DNA from: Streptomyces pinistramenti
GTDB lineage: Bacteria; Actinomycetota; Actinomycetes; Streptomycetales; Streptomycetaceae
Length of the DNA stretch: 64,000 nucleotides
Reading direction: 5' to 3'
NCBI RefSeq assembly: GCF_020564935.1
Contig: NZ_JAJCXB010000010.1
Span: forward strand, 1 to 64,000
A program made the position numbers and the translations under genes. Below, piece after piece: positions 34,165 through 43,499 of this stretch (the stretch's first letter is position 1; the number at the start of each line of letters is the position of its first letter). The notes under the pieces were generated by a model that was given only the letters and a program-made list of their open reading frames with translations, was not told where the DNA came from and made no database searches.

Positions 34165-35556
34165 TCAACTGCCGAGGAGTTCTCCCATCCACTGCTCGAC
34201 CGCGTCGGGTGTACGCGGCAGCGCACCCGACAGCGTCCGTGCGCCTTCCGCCGTGATGATCAGGTCGTCCTCGATGCGCACGCCGATGCCGCGCAGCTCG
34301 GCGGGGAGCGTCTCGTCGTCGGGCTGGAGGTAGAGACCGGGCTCGACGGTGAGCACCTGCCCCTCTTCCAGCACCCCGTCGAGATACGCCGTCGCGCGCG
34401 CCTGGGCACAGTCATGGACGTCCAGGCCGAGCATGTGCCCACTGCTGCAGAGGGTGTAGCGGCGGTGGAGGTCGCCGTCGGCGCTCTTCAGTACGCCCCA
34501 GTCGGCGAGCCCTTCAGCGATCACCCGCATGCCCGCCTGGTGGAAGTCACGGAAGCGGGCGCCGGGCTTCAGCGCGGCGATGCCCGCTTCCTGTGCGGCG
34601 AGGACGAGTTCGTACACTTCCCGCTGGACGGGCGAGAAGCGGCCGGAGAGCGGCAGCGTGCGGGTGATGTCCGCCGTGTAGAGCGTGTCGGTCTCCACCC
34701 CCGCGTCGAGCAGCAGCAGCTGGCCGGGGTCCAGGGGGCCGTCGTTGCGAATCCAGTGGAGCACGCATGCGTGGGCGCCGGAGGCGGCGATCGTCTCGTA
34801 GCCGGTGCCGTTGCCCTCGGCGCGGGCACGCAGATTGAAGATCCCCTCGATCCAGCGCTCGCCGCGCGGATGGGCGAGGGCCCGCGGTAGTGCCCGCACC
34901 ACGTCCTCGAAGCCCGACGTGGTGTGGTCGACGGCCAATTGCAGCTGCGCGACTTCCCAGGCGTCCTTGATCAGCCTCAACTCGCTCAGTGCGGAGGCGA
35001 GTTCGGGGTCGGACGAGGCGTCGCGCCCCGGCGGCACCGCGCGGTACGAGTCCAGGTGCACGCACCGGATGCCGGTCATCCGCTCGGCCTCGGCGAGGTC
35101 GGGGCGGCACCCGACCCAGAACTCCCCGTAGCGGCGGTCCCGATAGAACTCGTCTCCGTCGTCGCGCGGTGAGCGGGGGCGCACGTACAGCACCGGCTCG
35201 TGCCCCCGCGGCCCGTCCGGCTCCAGGACCAGCAGATGGCCGGCCTGGTCCTCGCCGGTCAGTCCGGTCAGCCACGCGTAGGCACTGTGCGGCCGGAAGC
35301 GGTGGTCGCAGTCGTTGGAGCGGACCTTGAGCTCGCCCGCGGGGATGATCAGCCGCTCGCCCGGGAAGCGGGCGGAGAGGCGCGCACGGCGGGCGGAGGT
35401 CAGCTCGGCGACGGGGTTCCGGATGTCACCGGGCGGCGGCGTCGCGGCCCAGTGGCCGGACAGGAACGCGGCGAGTTCCGCCGAGACCGGTAGGTCATGA
35501 CTCGCCGTACGGATTCCGGACATTGCGGTGTTTCTGGTGGCGATGGAGTCGTCCAT
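34165..35556 (-). CDS. Xaa-Pro aminopeptidase (M24B, PepP type)
   Basis: 463 residues. Removes the N-terminal residue when proline follows. The N-terminal domain has PGERLIIPAGELKVRSNDCD and FRPHSAYAWLTGLTG; the pita-bread domain holds all five metal ligands: Asp in LLLDAGVET, Asp in YTADITRTLP, His in SSGHMLGLDVHD, Glu in TVEPGLYLQ and Glu in RIEDDLI. ATG 35556 has AGGGGG upstream. An operator-like motif lies 54 bases before the start. Fits peptide breakdown after collagenase action. Confidence 0.93.
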   Translation of the reverse strand: MDDSIATRNTAMSGIRTASHDLPVSAELAAFLSGHWAATPPPGDIRNPVAELTSARRARLSARFPGERLIIPAGELKVRSNDCDHRFRPHSAYAWLTGLTGEDQAGHLLVLEPDGPRGHEPVLYVRPRSPRDDGDEFYRDRRYGEFWVGCRPDLAEAERMTGIRCVHLDSYRAVPPGRDASSDPELASALSELRLIKDAWEVAQLQLAVDHTTSGFEDVVRALPRALAHPRGERWIEGIFNLRARAEGNGTGYETIAASGAHACVLHWIRNDGPLDPGQLLLLDAGVETDTLYTADITRTLPLSGRFSPVQREVYELVLAAQEAGIAALKPGARFRDFHQAGMRVIAEGLADWGVLKSADGDLHRRYTLCSSGHMLGLDVHDCAQARATAYLDGVLEEGQVLTVEPGLYLQPDDETLPAELRGIGVRIEDDLIITAEGARTLSGALPRTPDAVEQWMGELLGS

Positions 35557-35609
35557 GGCAGTGGCCCCCTCGGGCTCGGGTGGGTGACGGAGTCACCGAC
35601 ACCTCTTCA

Positions 35610-35625
35610 GTGCAATTTCACATTG
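35610..35625 (-). promoter_or_regulatory. GntR operator-like motif, copy 2
   Basis: GTGCAATTTCACATTG on the plus strand, upstream of the Xaa-Pro aminopeptidase (start 35556). Second member of the 16-bp motif family. Confidence 0.6.
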
Positions 35626-35844
35626 TTATGCTACCGGCCACTCTCCCGCCCGGTACATCCGAGCCGACGAAGACAGGCGACCGGCCCGTGGTAGTCCACG
35701 ATCCAGCGGACGGCGGCACCCAGGCGCCGTCGGTCGGCCTCCGGTCCGATGACCCCAACTGCCGCTCCCCCCAAGGAAATACCTCCCGTCCTGACGCACC
35801 ATCAGCTCCCTCCGTTGCTTGCCACCCTCTTTTACTGCCATGTG

Positions 35845-35860
35845 AACTGTGAAATTGTAC
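35845..35860 (+). promoter_or_regulatory. GntR operator-like motif, copy 3
   Basis: AACTGTGAAATTGTAC on the plus strand, i.e. GTACAATTTCACAGTT on the minus strand, 120 bases before the collagenase ATG. Third copy; its orientation relative to its gene is the same as for copies 1 and 2 or reversed depending on the promoter, which I cannot place. Confidence 0.6.
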
Positions 35861-35979
35861 GGTCACGCTTTCCGCGAGCATGACAGCTCCGAGAGTGCGC
35901 AACTTCCGCGCCATCACGGTCCGTATCCCCCACCGCCGTGCTCCGCGCACGGCTGCCGACCGGCCTGGAGGCCATCGCT

Positions 35980-37953
35980 ATGCGTAGACCCCCCACCTGC
36001 AAGAGACTCGCCCAACTGCTGATACCTACCGTGGCCGCCGCCTGCCTGGGGCTCACCACGCTCGCCCCCACAAGCGGTGCGGCACCGGTCGGCGCCGCGG
36101 CGTCCAAGCCCGCACCGAGGTCGGCCTTCGGCCCACAGCCCGCCTCCGCCACCGTGCTCGCCGCCGATCTCGCACCCGGACACGCCGCCACCCCCGCGCG
36201 ATCGGGCACGAAGGCCGCGAACTCCGCGCAACGTCCTCCGCTCCCCGCGGCCCAGAACGCCGCAGAGCGCAAGCGGGCCCGCTCCGCGTCGAAGGCCGCG
36301 GCGGACTGCAACGTCAGCGACTTCACCTCGAAGACCGGCGCTGCCCTGGTCGAGCAGATCAAGCAGTCGGAAACCGCCTGCATCAACACGCTGTTCAGCG
36401 TGGCCGGTGAGGACTCCAAGGCCCTCTTCCGCGAGGAACAGATGGTCACGGTGGCGAACGCACTCAAGGATGCCGCGACCAACTACCCGGGGGACAACAG
36501 CACTTCCGCAGCCCAAGAGGTGCTGTACCTGCGCGCCGGCTACTACATCCAGTACTACCAGCCGGAGAACGTCGGCGCATACGGCCCGACACTGAAGAGC
36601 GCCATCGAGGGCGCCCTGGACGGCTTCTTCGGATCGTCCCACGCCTTCGACGTCACCGAGGCCAACGGAGAAACCCTGGCCGAGACGGTCACTTTGATCG
36701 ACAGCTCCGAAGAGAACGCCCGCTACCTCGACGTGGTCAAGCGTCTGCAGAAGGACTACAACTCGTCGTACGACCAGTTCTACGGGATGCTCGCGGCGGT
36801 CAACAACACCTACACCGTGCTGTTCCGCGGCCACCAGCTGCCGGAGTTCACGGAAGCCGTGAAGGCTGACCCGAGCGTCCTCACCGGACTGCGGGACTTC
36901 GCCGTTGCCCACGATGATCTGCTCGGCACCGACAAGTCCTACCTGGCCAGCAACGCCGGACGCGAACTCGGCCGCTTTCTGCAGCACGCCGGCCTCAAGG
37001 ACACTGTCAGGCCGCTGGTCAAGGAACTGCTCGGCCGCAGCGAGATCACCGGGCGCACCGCCCCGCTCTGGGTCGGCCTCGCCGAGATGACGGACGCGTT
37101 CGACAAGGGGAACTGCGCCGATTACGACACCTGTGACCTGCAGAACCGCGTGCGCGACGCCGTGCTGACGGTCAAGCACACCTGCGGTCCGAGCGCGAAG
37201 ATCCTCGCGCAGGAGCTGACCGCGGCCGAGCTCTCGGCCACCTGCGACAGCATCCTCAAGCAGGACACCGTCTTCCACGGCATCGTCAAGGACAACGGCC
37301 CGGTCAAGGACGACAACAACACCAACATCGAAATCGTCGCCTTCAACTCCAGCACCGACTACCAGACTTACGCCGGTATCGTCTTCGGTATCGACACCAA
37401 CAACGGCGGTATGTACCTGGAGGGCGACCCGGCCGCCGAGGGCAACCAGCCGCGCTTCATCGCCTACGAGCAACCGGACCAGGACGGCGCCTTCCAGATC
37501 TGGAACCTCAACCACGAGTACACCCACTACCTCGACGGCCGCTTCGACATGTACGGCGACTTCGCAGCCGGGCAGACCACTCCGACCGTGATGTGGATCG
37601 AGGGTTTCGCCGAGTACGTCTCCTACTCGTACCGCGGGGTCACCTACGACAGGGCGATCGAGGAGGCGGGCAAGGGCACTTATCGGCTGAGCCAGCTCTT
37701 CGAGACCACCTACGACAACGCCGACACCACCCGCATCTACCAGTGGGGCTACCTGGGCGTCCGGTACATGCTCCAGTCACACCCCGAAGACGTGGCCACC
37801 CTGCTCGGCGACTACCGCGCAGGCGAGTACGACGCGGCCCACACCCTGCTCCGCGACACCATCGGCACCAAGTACGACGCCGACTTCGCCGACTGGCTGA
37901 GCAAGTGCGCCGGTGGCGACTGCGGCCAACTGCCGGCCCGGAGCAGCCGGTGA
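35980..37953 (+). CDS. Secreted M9-type collagenase
   Basis: 657 residues. Signal peptide (KRLAQLLIPTVAAACLGLTT, cleavage near SGAAP). After an Ala-rich pro-region and helical collagenase-activator-like repeats comes the gluzincin core: QIWNLNHEYTHYLDGRFDMY (HEYTH zinc motif), with the third ligand Glu in VMWIEGFAEYVSYSYR. Shorter than many collagenases: no PKD or collagen-binding domain follows. GGAGG before ATG 35980. Cleaves collagen or gelatin outside the cell. The GntR-type motif upstream ties it to the peptide and hydroxyproline genes on the other strand. Confidence 0.9.
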   Translation: MRRPPTCKRLAQLLIPTVAAACLGLTTLAPTSGAAPVGAAASKPAPRSAFGPQPASATVLAADLAPGHAATPARSGTKAANSAQRPPLPAAQNAAERKRARSASKAAADCNVSDFTSKTGAALVEQIKQSETACINTLFSVAGEDSKALFREEQMVTVANALKDAATNYPGDNSTSAAQEVLYLRAGYYIQYYQPENVGAYGPTLKSAIEGALDGFFGSSHAFDVTEANGETLAETVTLIDSSEENARYLDVVKRLQKDYNSSYDQFYGMLAAVNNTYTVLFRGHQLPEFTEAVKADPSVLTGLRDFAVAHDDLLGTDKSYLASNAGRELGRFLQHAGLKDTVRPLVKELLGRSEITGRTAPLWVGLAEMTDAFDKGNCADYDTCDLQNRVRDAVLTVKHTCGPSAKILAQELTAAELSATCDSILKQDTVFHGIVKDNGPVKDDNNTNIEIVAFNSSTDYQTYAGIVFGIDTNNGGMYLEGDPAAEGNQPRFIAYEQPDQDGAFQIWNLNHEYTHYLDGRFDMYGDFAAGQTTPTVMWIEGFAEYVSYSYRGVTYDRAIEEAGKGTYRLSQLFETTYDNADTTRIYQWGYLGVRYMLQSHPEDVATLLGDYRAGEYDAAHTLLRDTIGTKYDADFADWLSKCAGGDCGQLPARSSR

Positions 37954-38005
37954 CCGGGGCCTCGGCCACCGGCAAGAACTGAGCAGGTACTGAGCCAGGA
38001 GCCTG

Positions 38006-38134
38006 GTGTCCGGCGCATCGTTCGTGCGCGACCTGGGCAAGGGTACCGGCCGCACCGGGAGGGAACTCTCCGCCCGGTGCGGCCGGCACCCCGCCAAGAC
38101 CACCCGCATCCACAAGTGCGAGGCCATACTTTGA
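38006..38134 (+). pseudogene. Scrap of an XRE-type HTH regulator
   Basis: A 42-codon frame reads ASFVRDLGKGTGRTGRELSA and RCGRHPAKTTRIHKCEA, resembling the start of scr1-type XRE regulators (RDLRELRxxxGLTGRELAxRxGxHPxKxTRIE). It ends abruptly. It overlaps the hairpin 38046-38086. Confidence 0.4.
38046..38086 (+). terminator. Hairpin downstream of the collagenase gene
   Basis: Perfect 14-bp inverted repeat CCGGCCGCACCGGG (38046-38059) / CCCGGTGCGGCCGG (38073-38086), 13-base loop, 90 bases after the collagenase stop. Probable terminator. Confidence 0.6.
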
Positions 38135-38689
38135 GAACCGGAGAATCCGAAATGCCCGAACAGGCCGACGAGATGCAGGGACCGGTACAGCCACGAGCAT
38201 CCCTGCCGCCTGGGATGGGACGGAGAACAGGGGGGCACTTGCCGGGCGTTGGGATTCTCGCGGGCGAAGGACGTGCATTCCGGCGGGTCTTCGTCGTCTC
38301 ACGACTCTCACGCAGATCTCACCGACTGTGTGGACGCCCCCAGGCACGACGCCCTGACCTGGCGTTGAAGCGCCTGTCCTGGACCTGCCGGATGCCCCTG
38401 GACGGTCGCTACGACCTGTGCCGGGCAGAAGCGCGTCGCCGCCCGCTTCAAGTCCAGCGCGACACTGATCAGCTCACCCGTGCATCACCGTACGAACCTG
38501 CTGAATTCCTCGTTCCACGAGCCTGACGTGCTGTGCCGTCGGCAAGGTCTTCCTCCGCCGCTCGTGGCAGCGCCCGTCACGACAGGCCGTCCCGACTACA
38601 AGCCCGCCTGCTGTGTGACCTCGCCGAGGGGCCTGGGCCGAGCCCCGAAGCCGTCGCCGCGAAGGGGAGGCCGGGGACGTGGCCGGTGC
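38135..38689. other. Intergenic, no gene seen
   Basis: About 550 bases with no frame I recognise; probably eroded coding DNA. Confidence 0.35.
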
Positions 38690-39343
38690 TCATATGCCCC
38701 AGCCGCCGCCGACGGCCCTGCTTGACAGGAACGAGTCGCGCAGTGCCTTGCGCAGACCGGGAACGAGTTCGTCGAAGCGTTCGGTGAGTGCCTTGAGCGT
38801 GTGCTTGTGCTCGCGCAGCTCATCCCTGGTGAACACGCTGGTCACCTCGCATTCGGCGGGGAGCACGGCCAGGGTCAGCTCGTCCGCCGGGATGGCTGCC
38901 GGATCGAGGCCGGCCAGCACGGCGTTGCGTGCCGTCTCCTGCAGGGCGAGGATCTGCTGCGGGTCATTGACGGTGACCTGGTGGGAGGTGATCGGCGACA
39001 GATTCCGTTTGCTCGGGAGCGTGATGCCCCCCGCCGTGGCGAGCTGGTCACGTACGGGTTCTTCGGCCGCGTATGCCTTGTTGTGCACGAACTGAATCCA
39101 GTTCTTCGGCTTTTCCGTGGGTGTGTCGCGCCACACCTCGGCGAGGAAGGAATCGCTCGGCGGCTTGGCGGCGCGTCGTGCGACCTTGCCTTTCTCTACG
39201 GTGAGCAGCCCGTCGAGGGACAGCTCGGTCAGCGCCCCGGCGCGCAGCAGCTGGCCACGCCCCCGGAGATCGGCGACCTCGAACTTCCCTTTGTCCACGG
39301 TGTAGCAGATCAGGTACAGCCGCTGCGGCAGTGTCTGGTTCAT
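38690..39343 (-). CDS. GPP34 (GOLPH3/VPS74-like) family protein
   Basis: 217 residues. The family pattern is clear: LPQRLYLICYTVDKGKFE, LRGRGQLLRAGALTELSLDG, a Lys/Arg-rich turn (KGKVARRAAK), and C-terminal DELTLAVLPAECEVTSVFTR. Eukaryotic relatives bind phosphoinositides; in Streptomyces these proteins are abundant and of unknown role. GGAAGTG lies before ATG 39343. Confidence 0.85.
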   Translation of the reverse strand: MNQTLPQRLYLICYTVDKGKFEVADLRGRGQLLRAGALTELSLDGLLTVEKGKVARRAAKPPSDSFLAEVWRDTPTEKPKNWIQFVHNKAYAAEEPVRDQLATAGGITLPSKRNLSPITSHQVTVNDPQQILALQETARNAVLAGLDPAAIPADELTLAVLPAECEVTSVFTRDELREHKHTLKALTERFDELVPGLRKALRDSFLSSRAVGGGWGI

Positions 39344-39388
39344 TTCACTTCCTGAGTGCTTTCGCCGTTGAGTACTTGTGGTGCGGGG

Positions 39389-39994
39389 CTACAGCCATCC
39401 GCGCTCGCGGGCTACGCGGGCCGCTACGTGGCGGTTCTCCGCGCCGAGCTTCGCTGCCGCCGCCGACAGGTAATTGCGTACCGTTCCGGGGGACAGTGCC
39501 GCCCGCGCCGCGATCTCCGCTACCGGCGCTCCGTCCGCGGCCAGCGCCAGCAGTTCCGCCTCCCGGGAGGTCAGCGGTGACTCGCCCGCGGCGATGGCGT
39601 CCGCCGCCAGCTCGGGGTCGATGTAGCGGCCCCCTTCGTGCACCGTGCGGATGATCTCTGCCAGTTGCTGCGCGGAAACGGTCTTGGGGACGAAGCCGCG
39701 GACCCCGGCGGCCAGCGCCCGCTTCAGCGCTCCGGCCCCGGCGTGGCTGGTGACGATCATCGGCGTGCACTCCGGCACCGTTTCGCGCAGTAGCGCCGCC
39801 GCCGCGACGCCGTCGGGTCCGGGCATCTGCAGGTCCAGGACGGCGACATCGGGGCGGTGGGCGCGGGCCATGGCGAGGGCCTCGTCGCCCGAGCCGGCCT
39901 CGGCCACGACGGCTATGTCGTCCTCCAGAGCGAGGAGAGCGGCGAGGGCGCCGCGGATGAGGTGTTCGTCCTCCGCCAGCAGGATCCGGATCAT
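39389..39994 (-). CDS. NarL/LuxR-type response regulator
   Basis: 201 residues. Receiver: ILLAEDEHLIRGALAALLAL, phospho-acceptor Asp in VAVLDLQMPGPDG, Lys in GFVPKTVSAQQ. LuxR helix-turn-helix: LTSREAELLALAADGAPVAE then ALSPGTVRNYLSAAAAKLGA. Overlaps the kinase stop (ATGA), so co-translated. Last gene of the ATPase-permease-kinase-regulator operon. Confidence 0.92.
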   Translation of the reverse strand: MIRILLAEDEHLIRGALAALLALEDDIAVVAEAGSGDEALAMARAHRPDVAVLDLQMPGPDGVAAAALLRETVPECTPMIVTSHAGAGALKRALAAGVRGFVPKTVSAQQLAEIIRTVHEGGRYIDPELAADAIAAGESPLTSREAELLALAADGAPVAEIAARAALSPGTVRNYLSAAAAKLGAENRHVAARVARERGWL

Positions 39995-41202
39995 GCGGGG
40001 GCCTCCCCTGGGATCCTCGCGGTCAAGCGGAAGGCGCCGTCCGGGCGCTGTTCCGTGGACAGCGTGCCGTCCAGGTCGGCCAGGCGCTCGCGCAGACCCG
40101 GCAGGCCGGCGCCGGCGGCCGATGGCTCGGCGCCCGCCCCGTCGTTCTCCATCACCAGCACCACCGAACCCGAACCCGTCGCGCGCACCGACACCTCGCA
40201 GCGCGAAGCGCCGGACGCGTGCCGGAGCACGTTCGTCGTCCCCTCGCGGACCACCCAGCCCAGCGCCGACTGCACATCGGTGGGCAGCCGCCCGGCCGGG
40301 CCGTTCTCGATCCGGCAGGCGATCCCGGCCGCTTCGAGTACCGACCGGGCGCCGACGAGTTCGGTGTGCAGATCGGCGGTGCGGTAGCCGCGGACCACCG
40401 CCCGGATCTCGCGCTGCGACTCCTGCGCGATGCGTTGCACCTCCACCATCTCGTCCACCGCTTCTTCCCTTCCCCGCCGCGCCAGTTGGGCCGCGAGTTC
40501 GCTCTTCAGGGCCACGACGGCGAGGTTACGGCCGAGTACGTCGTGCAGGTCGCGGCCGAAGCGCAGCCGTTCCTCGGCCACGGCGAGGCGGGCCTCCGTC
40601 TCCCGGGCCGCAGCCAGCTCCTCGACGTGGCGCACGCTCCAGCCGGAGAAGCGGAACGCGACCGCCACGAGCGGCACCAGGAGCAGGCCGCCGCCGCCCA
40701 CGAGGACCAGCAGGTAGCCCGTCAGCCCACTCGCGGTGGCCGCTCCGATCGTCGCCAACGTCACCGCCGTGACCAGCACGGCTCCGGTGCGGCGCGGGAG
40801 CGCCAGGACCGGCGGGCCTGCGTAGTACATCAGCATCCACAGCAGGTACGGCGTCGCTTCCCTGTCCTCGATACGGCCGGTGGCCAGCAGTACGCAGCCC
40901 AGGGCGACCACCGTGACGGTCACGGCGGTGTACAGCGCGACGAGTCGGCGGGGACACGGGGCGGCGCCGAGGTAGTGGCACAGGGCGGCGCGGTTGAGCA
41001 GCGCCTGGAGGATGACGTGTGCGGCGACCAGCGCCGCCACCAGGGCAAGCCAGGCCGGGCCTGCGTCCACCATCGCGACCCAGAATGCCCACAGTCCTGC
41101 CTCGAAGAGGGCGAAGAGGGTGATGCTGGAGAGCGTGTAGTGGCGGAAGCGGTCGGGGCTGTCCCGACCCCCGAGCCGCTCCCTCCAGCGCGCCATGCTC
41201 AT
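39991..41202 (-). CDS. NarL-family sensor histidine kinase (DesK-like)
   Basis: 403 residues from ATG 41202 (CGGAG upstream). About six membrane helices in the first 200 residues, then HisKA_3 with phospho-acceptor His in RFGRDLHDVLGRNLAVVALK, and an ATPase domain (VVREGTTNVLRHASGASRCE, GAGLPGLRERLADLDGTL). Membrane-sensing type kinase, often responsive to envelope stress; it sits with an ABC-2 exporter it likely controls. Confidence 0.9.
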   Translation of the reverse strand: MSMARWRERLGGRDSPDRFRHYTLSSITLFALFEAGLWAFWVAMVDAGPAWLALVAALVAAHVILQALLNRAALCHYLGAAPCPRRLVALYTAVTVTVVALGCVLLATGRIEDREATPYLLWMLMYYAGPPVLALPRRTGAVLVTAVTLATIGAATASGLTGYLLVLVGGGGLLLVPLVAVAFRFSGWSVRHVEELAAARETEARLAVAEERLRFGRDLHDVLGRNLAVVALKSELAAQLARRGREEAVDEMVEVQRIAQESQREIRAVVRGYRTADLHTELVGARSVLEAAGIACRIENGPAGRLPTDVQSALGWVVREGTTNVLRHASGASRCEVSVRATGSGSVVLVMENDGAGAEPSAAGAGLPGLRERLADLDGTLSTEQRPDGAFRLTARIPGEAPA

Positions 41203-41219
41203 CGCGGTCTCCGTGGTGT

Positions 41220-42020
41220 TCAATTCCGTGGCTCCCAGCGGAACCACCGGTACACAGCAAACACCGCCGCGCCCGTCCACATCAAAGCGAAGAGCGTCAG
41301 CCGACCCTGATCCACAGCGCTCAGCCCGCCCGTCCAGCCGCCCCGCAGCAGGTCCATCACCGGCGAGAACGGCAGCCAGGCGCCGACCTGTCCAGCCGTG
41401 CCCGGCAGCAGCTCACGCGGCAGGAACAGCCCCGACCCGGCCATGGTCACCAGCATGAACGGCAGGAACGTCAACTGCGCGCTCTCCGCGGTGCGGGTGA
41501 AGGCGGCCGTCAGCGCCGCCCCGGCGACCAGCAGCGCCACGCCGGTGAGCAGCCCGAGGGCCACCAGGTGCGGGGCGGCCGGCGCGGGCGCGTCCAGGGC
41601 CGCCGTCAGCCCGGCGATCAGCAGCACGCACTGCACCAGCGCCAGCAGCACCGCCGGAAGCGCGCCGCCCGCGAGGACCTCCCAGTCACGGACCTCGCCG
41701 GTGCGCAGCCGCTTGAGTACCAGGCCCTCACGGCGCAGCACGTACACGCCGACCAGGTTCGTGTAGACGGCGAAGAACAGTGCCATCGCCAGCGCACCGG
41801 GCAGCAGGACGGTCGCGACCGACAGGCCGGTGCCGCCCAGATCCAGGCTCTTGACCATGCCGCGCATGGCGAAGGCCATCGTGACGGGCAGCGCCAGCGC
41901 GGTGAACATCGACGCCTTGCTGCGCAGCAGCAGCGTCAGCTCGGCGCGGCCGAGGGCGGCAAGGCGGCCGACGGCGTCGGTGGGCCGGGGAGCCCGGATG
42001 GTAGGGGTCGTAGCGGTCAT
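41220..42020 (-). CDS. ABC-2 type exporter permease
   Basis: 266 residues, about six helices: FTALALPVTMAFAMRGMV, VATVLLPGALAMALFFAV, PLSSP-free C-terminal signature LPREMLPG-like stretch reads LPRELLPGTAGQVGAWLPFS. ATG 42020 overlaps the ATPase stop by four bases. Forms a drug or antibiotic exporter with the ATPase. Confidence 0.87.
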   Translation of the reverse strand: MTATTPTIRAPRPTDAVGRLAALGRAELTLLLRSKASMFTALALPVTMAFAMRGMVKSLDLGGTGLSVATVLLPGALAMALFFAVYTNLVGVYVLRREGLVLKRLRTGEVRDWEVLAGGALPAVLLALVQCVLLIAGLTAALDAPAPAAPHLVALGLLTGVALLVAGAALTAAFTRTAESAQLTFLPFMLVTMAGSGLFLPRELLPGTAGQVGAWLPFSPVMDLLRGGWTGGLSAVDQGRLTLFALMWTGAAVFAVYRWFRWEPRN

Positions 42021-42937
42021 CGTGCCGCCTCCAGGTCCTTCGCGATGTGCATGAACGCCTCCTCCAAAGTCGCCGAACGGGCGTCGAGGCCGCGCAGCGA
42101 GACGTTCTCCTCCCGGGCCCACAACAGCAGCCCGGTTGCGGTGTGTTGGAGGTCACCGGTCTCCATCCGGACCGTCCGGCCGGCTTCCTCGTAGCAAGTC
42201 ACCCCGAGCGGCGCCAGCGGCGGCAGTTCCCCCAGGCGCCGGCCCGGGGGCAGCTCGAAGCTGATCTGCGAAGGCCGCTCGGCAACGACGTCGGCGACCC
42301 GGCCCGAGGTGGCTATGGCCGCCTGGTGCATGATCGCGAGCCGGTCGGCCAACTGCTCGGCCTCCTCAAGGTAATGGGTGGTGAGCAGCACCGTCGTGCC
42401 CTGCTCCTTGAGCTGCCGGATCAGCTCCCAGGTGTCGCGGCGGGACTGCGCGTCCAGACCGGTCGTCGGCTCGTCGAGGAACAGCACCTCCGGCCGCCCG
42501 AGCAGCGCCAGGGCGAGGTCGAGGCGGCGGCGCTCGCCGCCGGAGAGCTGTTTGACCCGTACTTTCCCACGCTCCACCAGACGCACGAGCTCCAGGGCCT
42601 CGTCCACGGGACGGGCACCGCTGGTGCAACCCGCCCACATCCGCACGGTCTCCACGACCGTCAGCTCCGTCGGGAAGCCGCCCTCCTGCAGCATCACCCC
42701 GATGCGGGGACGCACGGCGGCGCGCTCACGGTACGGGTCGCGGCCGAGCACCCGGACGGTCCCGGCGGCGGGGGCGGCCTGCCCCTCCAAGAGTTCGAGG
42801 GTGGAGGTCTTGCCGGCGCCGTTGGTGCCCAGGAGAGCGAACAGCTCACCACGTGCGACGGTGAGGTCGATGCCGCGCACGGCCTCGAAGCCCTGATAGC
42901 GCCGCCGCAGGTCCGCGGTCTCAATGACTGTGTCCAT
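42017..42937 (-). CDS. ABC-2 type exporter ATPase (DrrA-like)
   Basis: 306 residues. Walker A GTNGAGKTSTLELLEG, signature QLSGGERRRLDLALAL, Walker B EVLFLDEPTTGLD, switch LTTHYLEEAEQLADR, and the C-terminal domain of DrrA-type ATPases. First gene of the operon. Probably gives efflux-based self-defence. Confidence 0.9.
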   Translation of the reverse strand: MDTVIETADLRRRYQGFEAVRGIDLTVARGELFALLGTNGAGKTSTLELLEGQAAPAAGTVRVLGRDPYRERAAVRPRIGVMLQEGGFPTELTVVETVRMWAGCTSGARPVDEALELVRLVERGKVRVKQLSGGERRRLDLALALLGRPEVLFLDEPTTGLDAQSRRDTWELIRQLKEQGTTVLLTTHYLEEAEQLADRLAIMHQAAIATSGRVADVVAERPSQISFELPPGRRLGELPPLAPLGVTCYEEAGRTVRMETGDLQHTATGLLLWAREENVSLRGLDARSATLEEAFMHIAKDLEAAR

Positions 42938-43039
42938 GTGATCCAGGGTTCCGGCATGCCGGGCCCGGCGGGAGTGCGGTCTGTCATGAGGCGGAATGAC
43001 ATCTGTCATGCAGTCCCCGGAGAGAGCCCGGCCCTACGC

Positions 43040-43430
43040 CGCAGCGCCCTGCAAGCACGAGATCCGCGGGAACCTCAAGGCCGTTCCGGCGACGGGTGAC
43101 GCCAGGCGCTGTTGACCTGGGGAGAAGTCCCATACGGACCAGCACCATGCTGACCACCACGGCCCCGCCCACATGACGCACCAGGCAGCGGCCTCCCATA
43201 CCGATTCGTACCGGAAGACGCGCGGCGGCCAACGCCCGGCGAGTGGCCGGTTCGTCGTCCGCGCCCCGCCGTGGTCTCGGCCATCTCCCGGTAGGCCCAC
43301 GGCCGGACGTCCCTTCAGCGGCGCAGCCGTGCGGTCCTCGAACTCGGTCTTGATGATGACGGGTTGGGTGATCACGACGCCGATGCCGAACGGCGCTGCC
43401 TCCTTGCGGAGCGTGTCGGAGAATGCACGA
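43040..43430 (-). pseudogene. Short-chain dehydrogenase remnant
   Basis: Minus strand reads FSDTLRKEAAPFGIGVVITQ and PVIIKTEFEDRTAAPLKGRP, then continues in another frame (AYREMAETTAGRG). This matches the C-terminal half of SDR enzymes. The Rossmann half with the YxxxK site is missing. Confidence 0.55.
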
Positions 43431-43499
43431 AGGCATCACTACTGCCGACTTCGTCACCACGATCAACGTCCTGCGCCGCATGGTCGCCAACCCGGGCGG

